From Pseudoalteromonas apostichopi (GTDB lineage: Bacteria > Pseudomonadota > Gammaproteobacteria > Enterobacterales > Alteromonadaceae): a stretch of DNA of 64,000 nt. The notes under the pieces were generated by a model, which worked only from the letters and a program-made list of their open reading frames with translations, had not been told where the DNA came from and searched no databases. The stretch is taken from assembly GCF_030297135.1 (NCBI RefSeq), contig NZ_AP028065.1, positions 310,001-374,000 on the forward strand, written 5' to 3'. The first letter of the stretch is position 1. Each line of letters begins with the position of its first letter. Shown piece after piece: positions 7,528-16,238 of the stretch. The position numbers and the translations under genes were made by a program.

Positions 7528-8370
7528 TTACTTAACACCAAGTTCGCGTAAACGCTCTTGTAAATAGCTGTCTGCAGTGTAGCGCTCAGAAAGCACAACA
7601 TCAGGACGCGGGTGTAAGAATAGTGGTAACGAAATACGTGATTTCGTTGACGCTTTACCCGTTGGGTTGATCACGCGGTGAATAGTTGATGGGAAGTAAC
7701 CACCTGACGCTTCTTGTAGCATGTCACCAATATTGATGATCAGGTTACCAAAATCACATGGTACGTCTAACCAACCACCATCTGTTTTTTGTACTTGTAA
7801 ACCGGGTTCATTCGCCGCTGGTAATACAGTTAATAAATTGATGTCACCGTGTGCTGCCGCACGGATTGCACCAGGCTCTTCATCACCAGTCATTGGTGGA
7901 TAGTGAAGAATACGCAGAAGTGTTTGCTCAGAGTCAGCAATCATATCTTTAAGGTCGATAGAGAACTTAGCACGCACCTCTTCAGGTGCTTCTGCCTGAA
8001 CCCAACTTAATAATGTTGCCGCAAACTCATTGGCTAAGCGATAGTACTCACGGATTTCTTCTTCTAGCTGTGCTGGAACACGGCCTTTTGGATAAACGTG
8101 GTAGTACTCTTTAATATCTTTAACGGTAAAGCCTTTTGCAACTTCTGACACTGATGGTGGGAAGTAACCATCTTGTGTTTCTTTTGAAAATAAAAACTCA
8201 TGCTTTTGCTCAGAATTAAAGAATTCTTGCCAATTTTTGTAAATAGACTCAACTAATGACTGAGGTATTGGGTGGTTTTTTAATACACCGAAACCTGTGT
8301 TTCTTAGTGACTCAACAAATTGAGCGGCCGCATCGCTCGCTTTATAATCAACGGTAGGTAAATGTTGCAT
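7528..8370 (-). CDS. 2-oxoglutarate/Fe(II) dioxygenase (isopenicillin N synthase-like)
   Basis: The 280-residue soluble enzyme has the two-part IPNS-type layout. An N-terminal DIOX_N-like part ('GFGVLKNHPIPQSLVESIY') is followed by the double-stranded beta-helix core. Iron ligands are visible as H-x-D in 'AAHGDINLLTV' and the distal His in 'STIHRVINP'; the 2-oxoglutarate-binding Arg is in 'SRISLPLFLHP'. It would oxidise a small molecule using O2 and 2-oxoglutarate; the substrate is not predictable. The gene is single, and the ATG at 8370 has a GGAAAAG site. Confidence 0.88.
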   Translation of the reverse strand: MQHLPTVDYKASDAAAQFVESLRNTGFGVLKNHPIPQSLVESIYKNWQEFFNSEQKHEFLFSKETQDGYFPPSVSEVAKGFTVKDIKEYYHVYPKGRVPAQLEEEIREYYRLANEFAATLLSWVQAEAPEEVRAKFSIDLKDMIADSEQTLLRILHYPPMTGDEEPGAIRAAAHGDINLLTVLPAANEPGLQVQKTDGGWLDVPCDFGNLIINIGDMLQEASGGYFPSTIHRVINPTGKASTKSRISLPLFLHPRPDVVLSERYTADSYLQERLRELGVK

Positions 8371-8509
8371 TGTCTTTTCCAGTGAATAAGGTTCTAGAAG
8401 TCTGTGCTAAGCATAGCATTTCTTCATTATAGCGCTTCGCGAGAATAGAGAAACACAAGCAAAAACATAAGGACTTATGTCCGCCCCTGCCTAGCTTAGC
8501 TCCTTAAGT

Positions 8510-8545
8510 TTGATACAGATCAACTAAGCCTTTAAGTAGTATAAT
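8510..8545 (+). promoter_or_regulatory. FNR-type box and -10 element upstream of the secreted MBL-fold gene
   Basis: TTGATACAGATCAA (8510-8523) matches the FNR/EtrA consensus TTGAT-N4-ATCAA at every defined base. A perfect TATAAT follows at 8540-8545. A -35 at 17-bp spacing would fall inside the box, so binding might repress rather than activate. CRP has a related consensus and is an alternative. Confidence 0.6.
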
Positions 8546-8608
8546 GCGTACTATTACATAAACTTTGATATGGTTAATAAGACACGTTTCAACACGAAAG
8601 GATCGCTT

Positions 8609-9496
8609 ATGTTCACAAGGCTGCAAATTTTACTTTTCAGTGCGCTCATACTCGTTACCAATCCGGTCATCTCAGCTGTGCAAGCAAACTATAAAGTCGA
8701 AAATATTAAAGATAATGTATATCGCTTTACTGCCGGCCATTATCATAGTGCTTTTATGATTGATGATAACCTTGCCTTGGTAACGGATCCTATTAATAGC
8801 GATGCCGCAAAATACTTAAAACGCTATATAAAGAAAACCTTTAACGCAGATATCAAATACATGCTATACAGCCATAGCCATGTTGACCATGCGATGGGCG
8901 GTAATGAGCTAATCGATACCAACACAACTGTCGTCGCTCATCAGTTTGCAGCTGAGGACCTTAAATTGAATAAAGTGCCTACTGCCCTGCCTGATCTTAC
9001 TTTTACCGATACACTCAAAGTCGATTTAGGTGATAGCTACGTGCAGCTTAATTACTATGGGCCAAATAATGGCCGTGGTAATGTCAGTATGCGCTTTATG
9101 CCTGCCAATGTACTTTATGTTGTTGATTGGATTGTACTTGGCCGCATGCCATATAAAAATCTGATTGGTTACGATATTAACGGCATGCTGCATTCAACCA
9201 AAGCCGTGTTAAATGAACCTGCGTTTGCTGCATTTATAGGTGGCCATGCTGATACAGGCAACCGCGATGATGTTGTCTCTTACTTACACTACATTGAAGA
9301 CTTACACACTGCCGTTCGCAATGGCATGTTAAAAGGTAAAAACCTTGCTACCTTACAAAAAGAAATAAGCTTGCCCCAATACAGCCATTTAAAAATGTAC
9401 CAGCAATGGCTACCACTGAATATTGAGGGTGTGTATAACAACCTTGTCGAGATGGGCTATTTTAATTTTCGCAGCGATATTGATGCTCAGTTTTAA
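8609..9496 (+). CDS. Secreted metallo-beta-lactamase-fold hydrolase
   Basis: An upstream in-frame ATG at 8570 is possible, but the ATG at 8609 has an AAGGA site eight bases before it and opens directly into a signal peptide ('MFTRLQILLFSALILV...AVQA'). The mature protein is therefore probably periplasmic, with about 270 residues. The zinc motif 'SHSHVDHAMGG' and the distal 'IGGHAD' are present, and 'YVVDWIV' supplies the bridging Asp. The position that normally carries the third His ('GxxH') reads 'YYGPNNGRGNV', without His, so metal binding may differ from typical enzymes. Substrate unknown. It sits alone behind an FNR-type box and converges on the next hydrolase. Confidence 0.85.
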   Translation: MFTRLQILLFSALILVTNPVISAVQANYKVENIKDNVYRFTAGHYHSAFMIDDNLALVTDPINSDAAKYLKRYIKKTFNADIKYMLYSHSHVDHAMGGNELIDTNTTVVAHQFAAEDLKLNKVPTALPDLTFTDTLKVDLGDSYVQLNYYGPNNGRGNVSMRFMPANVLYVVDWIVLGRMPYKNLIGYDINGMLHSTKAVLNEPAFAAFIGGHADTGNRDDVVSYLHYIEDLHTAVRNGMLKGKNLATLQKEISLPQYSHLKMYQQWLPLNIEGVYNNLVEMGYFNFRSDIDAQF

Positions 9497-9505
9497 CTGA
9501 GCATC
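9482..9505. terminator. Hairpin shared by convergent gene ends
   Basis: GATGCTCAG / CTGAGCATC arms with a six-base loop span the stop codon of the MBL-fold gene and the end of the next gene. No T-run follows on either strand, so it is a structured 3' end more than a classical terminator. Confidence 0.4.
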
Positions 9506-10235
9506 AAAAACGTGCCAAAAACGTATTAAGTTCTTTACTCATACGTGCGACAAGCGCTTCTGGGCCACCATCATACATATCGTTATGGCGCGAATCTTTA
9601 AGCTTAATTTGCGTCACTGGGTATACAGCGAGTTCTTGCTGCGTAAGCAATACGTTGTCATCTGCTGGGTAATCGCTACCACGTAGTGTCAGTACAGCAA
9701 TATTTTTGTTCCTTGGGGTCAGCATACGACGATGATCGAGGGTGATCAATTTAGAAACCTTAGCGGGATAAATAGCGGCATATAATGCTGCAATATCACC
9801 CCCATTTGAATGACCAAATAAAGTGAGCTGATTAAAGTCATACTCAGCATAACGCTTTGCAAGTTCTACGGCTAAAAACTCAAGGGTTTGTACACCACGG
9901 TGCCAGTTTTCCATGCGTGTGGTCATGTATGGTGGCTCAGGGTTTAAACTCGGATCGCCTTTTAACTCATGAGCAACTTCAACCGTTAAATAACCATGCT
10001 GATGGAAGGCCTGCTGGGCAAATTGATAGTCTGTATGCGCCATACCATAGCCTGCCCCAATAAACGCCACTGGGCATTTTTTCTTTATCGTGCATTTGCT
10101 ATCGGCTACTGTAATGGTCACCGGAATATGGCGAGCTCGCTGTGTATCAAACAGTATCTCTGTTTGATTAGCAAAGGCTGTCTGTCCGCTAAGGGTTAAC
10201 GCGAGCATTAGCGCCGCCTTTTTAATATTTAACAT
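9504..10235 (-). CDS. Secreted alpha/beta hydrolase
   Basis: The 243 residues open with a signal peptide ('MLNIKKAALMLALTLSGQTAFA'), so the product is probably periplasmic. The nucleophile elbow 'LFGHSNGGDIAAL' contains the catalytic Ser, an oxyanion region 'AFIGAGYGM' precedes it, and a late His in 'KDSRHNDMYDGG' probably completes the triad. Two Cys in 'SKCTIKKKC' could form a small disulfide loop. It lies one base after the GNAT gene and is co-transcribed with it. The substrate is not predictable. Confidence 0.82.
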   Translation of the reverse strand: MLNIKKAALMLALTLSGQTAFANQTEILFDTQRARHIPVTITVADSKCTIKKKCPVAFIGAGYGMAHTDYQFAQQAFHQHGYLTVEVAHELKGDPSLNPEPPYMTTRMENWHRGVQTLEFLAVELAKRYAEYDFNQLTLFGHSNGGDIAALYAAIYPAKVSKLITLDHRRMLTPRNKNIAVLTLRGSDYPADDNVLLTQQELAVYPVTQIKLKDSRHNDMYDGGPEALVARMSKELNTFLARF

Positions 10236-10236
10236 G

Positions 10237-10824
10237 CTATGACTTCTCTAATTTGAATTCTAAGCTGCGTTTAACCATCGGCCACTCACCATCAATAATT
10301 GAAAACACCACGGTGTCGCGTACACATCCATCGGCCATTATTTGGTGATTACGAAGAACCCCATCTTGTTTTGCTCCTAAGCGAGCAATGGCATTGCGCG
10401 AAGCCTGATTATGCCAATGGGTACGAAACTCAACAGCAATCACATTAAGCGTTTCAAATGCATAACTCAGCAGCAGTTTTTTACATTCAGTATTAACCCC
10501 AGTACGCTGAAAACGCTTGGCATACCAGGTATAGCCAATTTCTAAACGGCGATTTTTACTGTCAATATTACAAAAGCGAGTTGAGCCTATCACCTCATCA
10601 GTGTGTTTATCGATGACAGCAAATGGTAATGCGCGACCAAGTGACTGTTGCTCAAACGCCATAGTTAGATAATCGTCCACACGCTCTTCATTGGGCACCG
10701 AGGTAAACCACAGGTCCCAAAGCTTTCCATCTGAAGCGGCGCTTACTAAAGCATCACGGTGCTCAAGCGTTAACGGTACTAATTTAACAAATTGACCTTG
10801 CAAGGTGATGGGGCTTAAATCCAT
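10237..10824 (-). CDS. GNAT family N-acetyltransferase (RimJ/RimL type)
   Basis: The 195 residues form one GNAT domain. The start 'LQGQFVKLVPLTLEHRDALV' and the central 'GSTRFCNIDSKNRRLEIGYTWYAKRFQRTGVNTECKKLLL' (split here by a strand and a helix) contain the acetyl-CoA pyrophosphate loop 'RFQRTGVNTE'. The last part, 'RNAIARLGAKQDGVLRN', is typical of RimJ/RimL-like enzymes. It would acetylate an amino group of a protein or small molecule. It is followed after one base by the hydrolase gene and sits 14 bases after the pentapeptide gene, so the four genes 11632-9504 form a probable operon. Confidence 0.88.
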   Translation of the reverse strand: MDLSPITLQGQFVKLVPLTLEHRDALVSAASDGKLWDLWFTSVPNEERVDDYLTMAFEQQSLGRALPFAVIDKHTDEVIGSTRFCNIDSKNRRLEIGYTWYAKRFQRTGVNTECKKLLLSYAFETLNVIAVEFRTHWHNQASRNAIARLGAKQDGVLRNHQIMADGCVRDTVVFSIIDGEWPMVKRSLEFKLEKS

Positions 10825-10838
10825 AACTTTCCTTAACT

Positions 10839-11429
10839 TTAATCCACCAGCTCGATGTCGAGCCCTGCTAATAAATCCAAAGCGGCATAACGTTCAAATT
10901 TGGCCTTACTGATATTGTTAGCTGTTATATCAATAGCAAAGTGACTAGCACCTATAAAATTAGCTTTACTGAGATTGGTTTGTTGAAACAAGCTGTCACG
11001 AAAATCAGTATCAGTAAAATCAGCAGAAGATAAATCTGCATGTCTAAAATCAACATCTTTGGCAAAACAGCTACGCATTTTTAAAGCTTTTAAGCTAAGC
11101 TCAAAAAAGCTGCTGTGGCTAAGCTCACAGCCAATAAAACTCACTGGAGCACGGCTAGCGAGTAGCGGCCAATCAACATCAGTAAAGCGTACACTGGTTA
11201 ATTTACACTGTTTAAAGTTCACTTCTTCGAGTGAGGTGTATCTAAGCCCAAGCGCAGCTAAATTACAGTTTTTAAACTCACACTCTATAAACCGGCAGTT
11301 TTCAAACTGACTATTGCTAAAGTCACAGTCGATAAATTCACATTGCTCAAATTCGCAATGCGAAAATGTTTGGTCTTCTAGGTTTACTTCAAAGGTGTGT
11401 TCAAAATAAAGCGAGTGGCTTACGATCAC
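10839..11429 (-). CDS. Pentapeptide-repeat protein (Qnr-like)
   Basis: The 196 residues are almost wholly A(D/N)LxF-type pentapeptide repeats: 'CEFEQCEFIDCDFSNSQFEN' at the start and 'ADLSSADFTDTDF' later. They predict a right-handed quadrilateral beta-helix. A non-repeat break around 'VDWPLLASRAPVSFIG' recalls the loop-containing Qnr proteins of aquatic bacteria, which mimic DNA and protect gyrase; those are about 215 residues. Similarity is by repeat type only, so quinolone protection is a possibility and not a call. It overlaps the small membrane protein gene by four bases (ATGA). Confidence 0.8.
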   Translation of the reverse strand: MIVSHSLYFEHTFEVNLEDQTFSHCEFEQCEFIDCDFSNSQFENCRFIECEFKNCNLAALGLRYTSLEEVNFKQCKLTSVRFTDVDWPLLASRAPVSFIGCELSHSSFFELSLKALKMRSCFAKDVDFRHADLSSADFTDTDFRDSLFQQTNLSKANFIGASHFAIDITANNISKAKFERYAALDLLAGLDIELVD

Positions 11430-11632
11430 GCGGTGGTCTCAATATCTTGTTTAAGCGCAAGAACTGCAATAAAAATAAGACCAAACAAGGGAATAAGCGC
11501 TAATAATCCACCAATAACGGCCACCACGATTGGTGTTGAGGTTTTACGCTTGCCTAAGTAATAGCTGATAGCGGCAAACACAGGGATTAAAATAACAATT
11601 ATTTGGCCGATTAAAGTTGCATTGATATTCAT
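11426..11632 (-). CDS. Small two-helix membrane protein
   Basis: The 68 residues form two hydrophobic helices ('IGQIIVILIPVFAAISYYLG' and 'VVAVIGGLLALIPLFGLIFIAVLAL') joined by a basic 'KRKTSTPI' turn. A strong site (GGAGAGAA, revcomp of 11636-11643) precedes the ATG. I do not recognise a family. It is the first gene of the run containing the pentapeptide protein, GNAT enzyme and hydrolase. Confidence 0.7.
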   Translation of the reverse strand: MNINATLIGQIIVILIPVFAAISYYLGKRKTSTPIVVAVIGGLLALIPLFGLIFIAVLALKQDIETTA

Positions 11633-11671
11633 TTTCTCTCCTTGAAGAACATACTAAATATTCATTTAAGC

Positions 11672-11704
11672 ACAAAAAAACCCTAAGGCATATACCTTAG
11701 GGTT
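11672..11704 (-). terminator. Terminator of aspS
   Basis: AACCCTAAGG / CCTTAGGGTT arms (11679-11688 and 11695-11704) enclose a six-base loop; seven T follow on the minus strand. It lies directly beyond the aspS stop. Confidence 0.85.
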
Positions 11705-11741
11705 ATTATTCATTAAGTCTTATAATTCAGTTTATTATGAA

Positions 11742-13511
11742 TTATTCAGCGTCTTTCGCTACAACATTAATTGCTAGCTCAGTTAATGCATCTGCATTTG
11801 CTTTGCTTGGTGCATCTGTTAATAAACATGATGCTTGCGTTGTTTTAGGGAAAGCAATCACGTCACGAATGTTGTCAGTACCACATAACAGCATAACTAA
11901 ACGGTCAAGACCAAACGCAAGACCCGCATGCGGAGGTGTACCGTACTTAAGTGCATCAAGTAAGAAACCAAACTTGTCTTGTTGCTCTTGTGCATCAATA
12001 CCTAAGATTCTGAATGCTGTTTCTTGCATATCGGCATTGTGAATACGTACCGAACCACCACCAACTTCGTAGCCATTTAATACCATGTCGTATGCATCTG
12101 ATAATGCTGCAGCTGGGTTTGCTTCAAGCTCTTGGGCAGAAATACCTTTCGGTGCAGTGAATGGGTGGTGAACCGCATGCAATGTACCTTCGTCGTCTTC
12201 TTCGAACATTGGGAAGTCAACAACCCATAAAGGTTTCCAGCTATCAAGATCAGTAATGCCTAAATCAACACCAATCTTAAGACGTAGTGCACCCATTGCT
12301 TCGTTTACAACGTTGCGCTTATCAGCACCGAATAAAATGATATCACCAGATTGCGCATTAGTACGCTCAAGTAATTGGTTGATCACCTCTTCGTTTAAGA
12401 ATTTAGCGATTGGTGATTGCACACCTTCAACGCCCGCAGCACGGTCGTTCACTTTCATCCAAGCTAGACCTTTCGCACCATAGATACCGATGAATTTAGT
12501 GTAATCGTCGATTTGTTTACGAGAAAGCTCAGCACCGCCTGGTACAGTTAATACTGCAACACGGCCTTTTTCGTCATTAGCAGGACCTGAGAATACTTTA
12601 AACTCAACGTCTTTTACTAAATCAGCAACGTCAACAAGCTGCATTGGGTTACGTAGGTCTGGTTTATCAGAACCATATAAACGCATTGCTTCGCTGTATG
12701 GCATCACTGGGAAGTCGCCTAAGTCAACGTCTAATAATGATTGCCACATTTCTGTAATCATTTTCTCTGTCATTGCACGCACTTCATCAGAGCTCATGAA
12801 TGACGTCTCTAAATCGATTTGTGTGAATTCTGGCTGACGGTCTGCACGTAAGTCTTCGTCACGGAAACATTTAACAATTTGATAGTAACGGTCAAAGCCC
12901 GACATCATTAATAATTGCTTAAATAACTGTGGCGACTGAGGTAAAGCGTAGAAGCTACCTTTATGAACACGGCTAGGTACTAAGTAGTCACGCGCACCCT
13001 CTGGTGTTGCTTTTGTTAGTACCGGTGTTTCGATATCTAAGAAACCGTTGTCATCCAAGAAACGACGCACAAAGCTGCTCGCTTTTGCACGAAGTTTGAT
13101 ACGGTCGCTCATTTCAAGACGACGTAAATCTAGGTAACGGTATTTTAAGCGGCGCTCTTCAGAGTTTTGCTGATTAAAATCAAGTGGTAATGGCTCTGAA
13201 CGGTTGATGATAGTTAAGCTTGTGCCTAAAATTTCAACTTCACCTGTTGCCATGTCTTTATTTACTTGGCTTTCAGGGCGTGCGCGAACAACACCTTTTA
13301 ACTGCACACAAAACTCTTGACGTAGTTTATTCGCAGTATCCATTAATCCTTCTACTTCAGGATCAAAAACAACTTGTACTAAACCTTCTCTGTCACGTAA
13401 ATCGACGAAGATAAGGCCACCAAGGTCACGGCGTTTGTTGATCCAACCACATAGTTCAACTTCTTGATCTACGTGAGATTTATTTAGCTGTCCGCAATAT
13501 ATAGAGCGCAT
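11742..13511 (-). CDS. aspS: Aspartyl-tRNA synthetase
   Basis: This cytoplasmic class II synthetase charges tRNA-Asp, seven genes for which lie at 55026-55779. The frame is open back to 13598, but the start 'MRSIYCGQLNKSHVDQ' at 13511 matches the bacterial AspRS N-terminus and has an AGGA site, giving 589 residues against 590 in E. coli. Visible are the OB-fold anticodon domain ('VELCGWINKRRDLGGLIFVD'), motif 2 'CFRDEDLRADRQPEFTQID', the GAD insertion domain and motif 3 'GLAFGLDRLVMLLCG'. Monocistronic. Confidence 0.97.
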   Translation of the reverse strand: MRSIYCGQLNKSHVDQEVELCGWINKRRDLGGLIFVDLRDREGLVQVVFDPEVEGLMDTANKLRQEFCVQLKGVVRARPESQVNKDMATGEVEILGTSLTIINRSEPLPLDFNQQNSEERRLKYRYLDLRRLEMSDRIKLRAKASSFVRRFLDDNGFLDIETPVLTKATPEGARDYLVPSRVHKGSFYALPQSPQLFKQLLMMSGFDRYYQIVKCFRDEDLRADRQPEFTQIDLETSFMSSDEVRAMTEKMITEMWQSLLDVDLGDFPVMPYSEAMRLYGSDKPDLRNPMQLVDVADLVKDVEFKVFSGPANDEKGRVAVLTVPGGAELSRKQIDDYTKFIGIYGAKGLAWMKVNDRAAGVEGVQSPIAKFLNEEVINQLLERTNAQSGDIILFGADKRNVVNEAMGALRLKIGVDLGITDLDSWKPLWVVDFPMFEEDDEGTLHAVHHPFTAPKGISAQELEANPAAALSDAYDMVLNGYEVGGGSVRIHNADMQETAFRILGIDAQEQQDKFGFLLDALKYGTPPHAGLAFGLDRLVMLLCGTDNIRDVIAFPKTTQASCLLTDAPSKANADALTELAINVVAKDAE

Positions 13512-13738
13512 AGTATTCCTGTCAGTTAAAGACTTATAGCCGCCTGCTCTTAAGAGTTCGCTATTTTGAGAGCAAAAGCCACTATACAAAGTAATCATTT
13601 AAGGCAGAGCATTATACCCAAACCATCTCAAAATGCGAGTGCCAGCAGTGCCTGTCGGGGGCTAAATATACACCCCGACTTCTGAGCAAACATTTCTTTT
13701 GTTACACTAGGCATAACTTAAATTTATTGGTTGATTTA

Positions 13739-14587
13739 ATGCTGTACTTAGGTTGTCCGCAGTGGTCTAGCACCGCATGGAAAGGAAATTTGCTCTCTAG
13801 CCACTGTAAAAGTGCCGACATGCTCAGTGAGTATGCGCAATGCTTTAACTCAGTTGAGGGCAACACCAGTTTTTATGCTGACCCAAGTCATGAGTCATTA
13901 GTGCGCTGGCATGATGCGGTACCCGAAGATTTTAAATTTACTTTTAAGTTTCATCGTCGTTTTAGTCACGAATTACAACTGACAAATATAAATAATGAAC
14001 TTAATGCATGGCTAAACTTATTTGAGCCAATCTTTGCTAAAACGGGGCAAGTCATGTTGCAGCTACCCCGCGCCTTTGGACCAGAAGCACTGCCACTGCT
14101 TGCTAATTTTATTGCACAACTCCCCAAGCAACTTAGTTACGGTGTAGAAGTACGTCACCCAGGCTTTTTTAATAAAGATGATGCTGAAATTCGTTTAAAT
14201 CAGCTATTAATTGAAAACAATATAGACCGCATCAGCATGGATACCCGCGCTTTATTTGCTGTTCCCGCCGATACCGATGCACTCATTGATGCGCAAAAGA
14301 AAAAGCCTTATTTACCTGTGCATGCCATTGCAACAGGAAATCAGCCAATGCTGCGCTTTGTGATTGCCAGTCTTGAACATGAATACAAGTCGTATTACCA
14401 GCCATGGCTGAAAAAAGTAAAGCAATGGCTTGATGAAGGAAAATCACCCTATTTGTTTTTCCATACCGCAGATAATCGCCAGTCACCACTTTTAGCAAGA
14501 CAGTTTTGCCAAGATTTAGGTTACAATCACCCCGTGCTTGCGCCGTTTTTAGGTGAACGCGAAGCAAGCCAAAGCAGTTTATTTTAG
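13739..14587 (+). CDS. yecE: DUF72 family protein (YecE-like)
   Basis: The 282-residue DUF72 protein has a TIM-barrel-like fold, function unknown. Signature elements are 'YLGCPQWSSTAWKG', 'YAQCFNSVEGNTSFYADPS', 'FKFTFKFHRRFSHEL' and 'YGVEVRHPGFF'. The frame extends upstream to a TTG at 13727, but the ATG at 13739 places the family motif at the N-terminus; neither start has a good ribosome site. E. coli also keeps yecE near aspS and cmoA-cmoB, supporting the assignment. Confidence 0.88.
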   Translation: MLYLGCPQWSSTAWKGNLLSSHCKSADMLSEYAQCFNSVEGNTSFYADPSHESLVRWHDAVPEDFKFTFKFHRRFSHELQLTNINNELNAWLNLFEPIFAKTGQVMLQLPRAFGPEALPLLANFIAQLPKQLSYGVEVRHPGFFNKDDAEIRLNQLLIENNIDRISMDTRALFAVPADTDALIDAQKKKPYLPVHAIATGNQPMLRFVIASLEHEYKSYYQPWLKKVKQWLDEGKSPYLFFHTADNRQSPLLARQFCQDLGYNHPVLAPFLGEREASQSSLF

Positions 14588-14609
14588 CGCCCGATTTATT
14601 AGAGAAAAG

Positions 14610-15104
14610 ATGAAAGATTACAGCCGTTATTTTCAAGGTTACCCGCCCCATATCATTGAGCAAGTGTTACAGTTATTTAAGGGTGACAGAGCTGCCAAAT
14701 ACCTAAAAAGCAAATACCCAGATGCACATAGCATTACCAGCGATAAAGCTTTATACAATTACGCCACTGAATTGAAAAAGCGTTACCTTAAAAATGCCCT
14801 GCCATTTGGCCGTGCCGCGTTCAAAAAACAAGGCGATATGGTCACAAATGCCTTAGGCACCCATACTTTCCGTATGCAAGGTAAAACCCGAAAACACGAC
14901 CTTGCCATTAATAGCGATCTACTTCGCGCACCTGAACCACTTCTCAAAGCACTCGTCGTACACGAGCTGGCTCATTTTAAAGAAAAAGACCACAACAAAG
15001 CCTTCTATCAACTTTGCTGCCACATGGAACCGCAATACCATCAACTAGAACTGGATTTGAGAATATTCAGTGTGTTGGTAGGTGAAGGGAAAAATCCGTA
15101 CTAA
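14610..15104 (+). CDS. ygjP: YgjP-like zinc metallopeptidase domain protein
   Basis: The ATG at 14610 (AGAGAAAAG before it) gives 164 residues starting 'MKDYSRYFQGYPPHIIEQV', which aligns with E. coli YgjP; the frame extends to 14553, inside yecE, but that start is unlikely. The motif 'VVHELAHFKEKDHNKAFY' contains the HExxH zinc site with the downstream His, and 'LCCHMEPQYHQLELDLR' is the characteristic C-terminus. It is a predicted M48/SprT-type peptidase of unknown substrate. It follows yecE by 22 bases, probably in one transcript. Confidence 0.88.
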   Translation: MKDYSRYFQGYPPHIIEQVLQLFKGDRAAKYLKSKYPDAHSITSDKALYNYATELKKRYLKNALPFGRAAFKKQGDMVTNALGTHTFRMQGKTRKHDLAINSDLLRAPEPLLKALVVHELAHFKEKDHNKAFYQLCCHMEPQYHQLELDLRIFSVLVGEGKNPY

Positions 15105-15200
15105 AGCTATCAGCTAAAAACATAAAACCTGAGGAATGAATGTTAAGCTATTGTTGTTCAAAAACACTAATAACTATCCTCCATCTCAATCAGCTAAAAA

Positions 15201-15223
15201 CTGACGGCTGAAAGCTGACAGCT
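15201..15223. repeat. GCTGA-type degenerate repeat
   Basis: CTGACGGCTGAAAGCTGACAGC abuts the stop codon of the DUF5924 gene. A close relative lies at 17232-17261 after the DUF3334 gene, and a shorter trace is at 15109-15115. Units look like GCTGA(T/C)(G/A). It is a low-complexity intergenic repeat of unknown origin. Confidence 0.5.
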
Positions 15224-16238
15224 AGACTTCAATTACCTCAAACCTTTTCTGTCCTATCAGCTGACCTGACTCGGTAACCACTTTAACGACCCATTTTCCT
15301 GCAGCATTAGCAGGGAAATTCGTTTTATGGCTCCACGCTCGATAGCCCTCTTTACGACCACCAGAAATATCCAAGGCTATGCGGTCAACTTCTTTACGAT
15401 TATGTACCCATACATGGAAGATTTTTTCATCTAAACCTCGAGGGGCTTTTACCGCACTAAAACTATATAAACCTTTTCCATGCAAGCTCTGCTCATTGAG
15501 CTCTGTAATTGGTGCAAGCGGTTTACGGGCTTGTTCATCAAGCTGATGCGACATGCTCATATCGGTTAAACGCAGTGCCGCAGGTGGCACAAAGCTACGT
15601 AATTGCCAAAGCCCAGCACTTAAAGCGCAAAGCAATAACACCAACAGTGGGAAACGCCACCATTTCGCATTTGGCATCAAATTGCCAAGACTTGGAATCG
15701 TTAAAATAACAGCCGTGATCAGCGCAATTTCAAAACTCTGGCTGGTCGTTAACTTTAATAAAATAGGTAAGGTAACCGACAGCACGACAAATAAAGAAAA
15801 GCTATGAAACACACTAAACCAGACACTGTGCCTTGCAAGCTTTTTGTAATAGAGGGGATCAACAACAGAAACGAACGCACAAAGTATAATTAAAGCGGTA
15901 AACGCGGCCTGACCATGGTCCCAAGTTGTCACCGCCAAGAAAAATGGTAAGGCAAAAAACAAACTTTCTTGCTGCACAACTTGCAGCGCAAAGCGCATCA
16001 CGTTGGGCGACACCGCCACACCAAAACGCTCCTCGACTTTATCTCTTAGCCAGTTATCTATTAACAACCACAACCAAGTAACTAATAACAAAATAGAGAT
16101 AAGCTGCGAAAACGATTCTTTTCGCTCAACAAAGACAAAACTTGCCACACCACTGCAAAAAGCCAACACAGCCATCAACCCCGGCCGCTTCTGCATCATG
16201 AAAACAAATTTAGTTATAAAGTTTTTTAAGTAATTCAT
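15222..16238 (-). CDS. DUF5924/DUF2914 membrane protein
   Basis: The 338 residues contain about seven hydrophobic helices in the first 215, then a soluble C-terminal domain. The C-terminal part matches DUF2914: 'IFHVWVHNRKEVDRIALDIS', 'GYRAWSHKTNFP' and 'GKWVVKVVTESGQLIGQKRF', a beta-rich extracytoplasmic domain. The helical part corresponds to DUF5924. The protein is probably an inner-membrane protein with its C-terminus in the periplasm. Function unknown. Transcribed alone; a GCTGA-type repeat directly follows its stop. Confidence 0.8.
   Translation of the reverse strand: MNYLKNFITKFVFMMQKRPGLMAVLAFCSGVASFVFVERKESFSQLISILLLVTWLWLLIDNWLRDKVEERFGVAVSPNVMRFALQVVQQESLFFALPFFLAVTTWDHGQAAFTALIILCAFVSVVDPLYYKKLARHSVWFSVFHSFSLFVVLSVTLPILLKLTTSQSFEIALITAVILTIPSLGNLMPNAKWWRFPLLVLLLCALSAGLWQLRSFVPPAALRLTDMSMSHQLDEQARKPLAPITELNEQSLHGKGLYSFSAVKAPRGLDEKIFHVWVHNRKEVDRIALDISGGRKEGYRAWSHKTNFPANAAGKWVVKVVTESGQLIGQKRFEVIEV

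Noticed and set aside
13512..13598. 29-residue N-terminal extension of aspS
   Set aside because: The start at 13511 has a ribosome site, matches the AspRS N-terminus and gives the standard length.
14283..14663. 126-residue minus-strand ORF
   Set aside because: It lies entirely across the yecE end and ygjP start, both with clear family matches.
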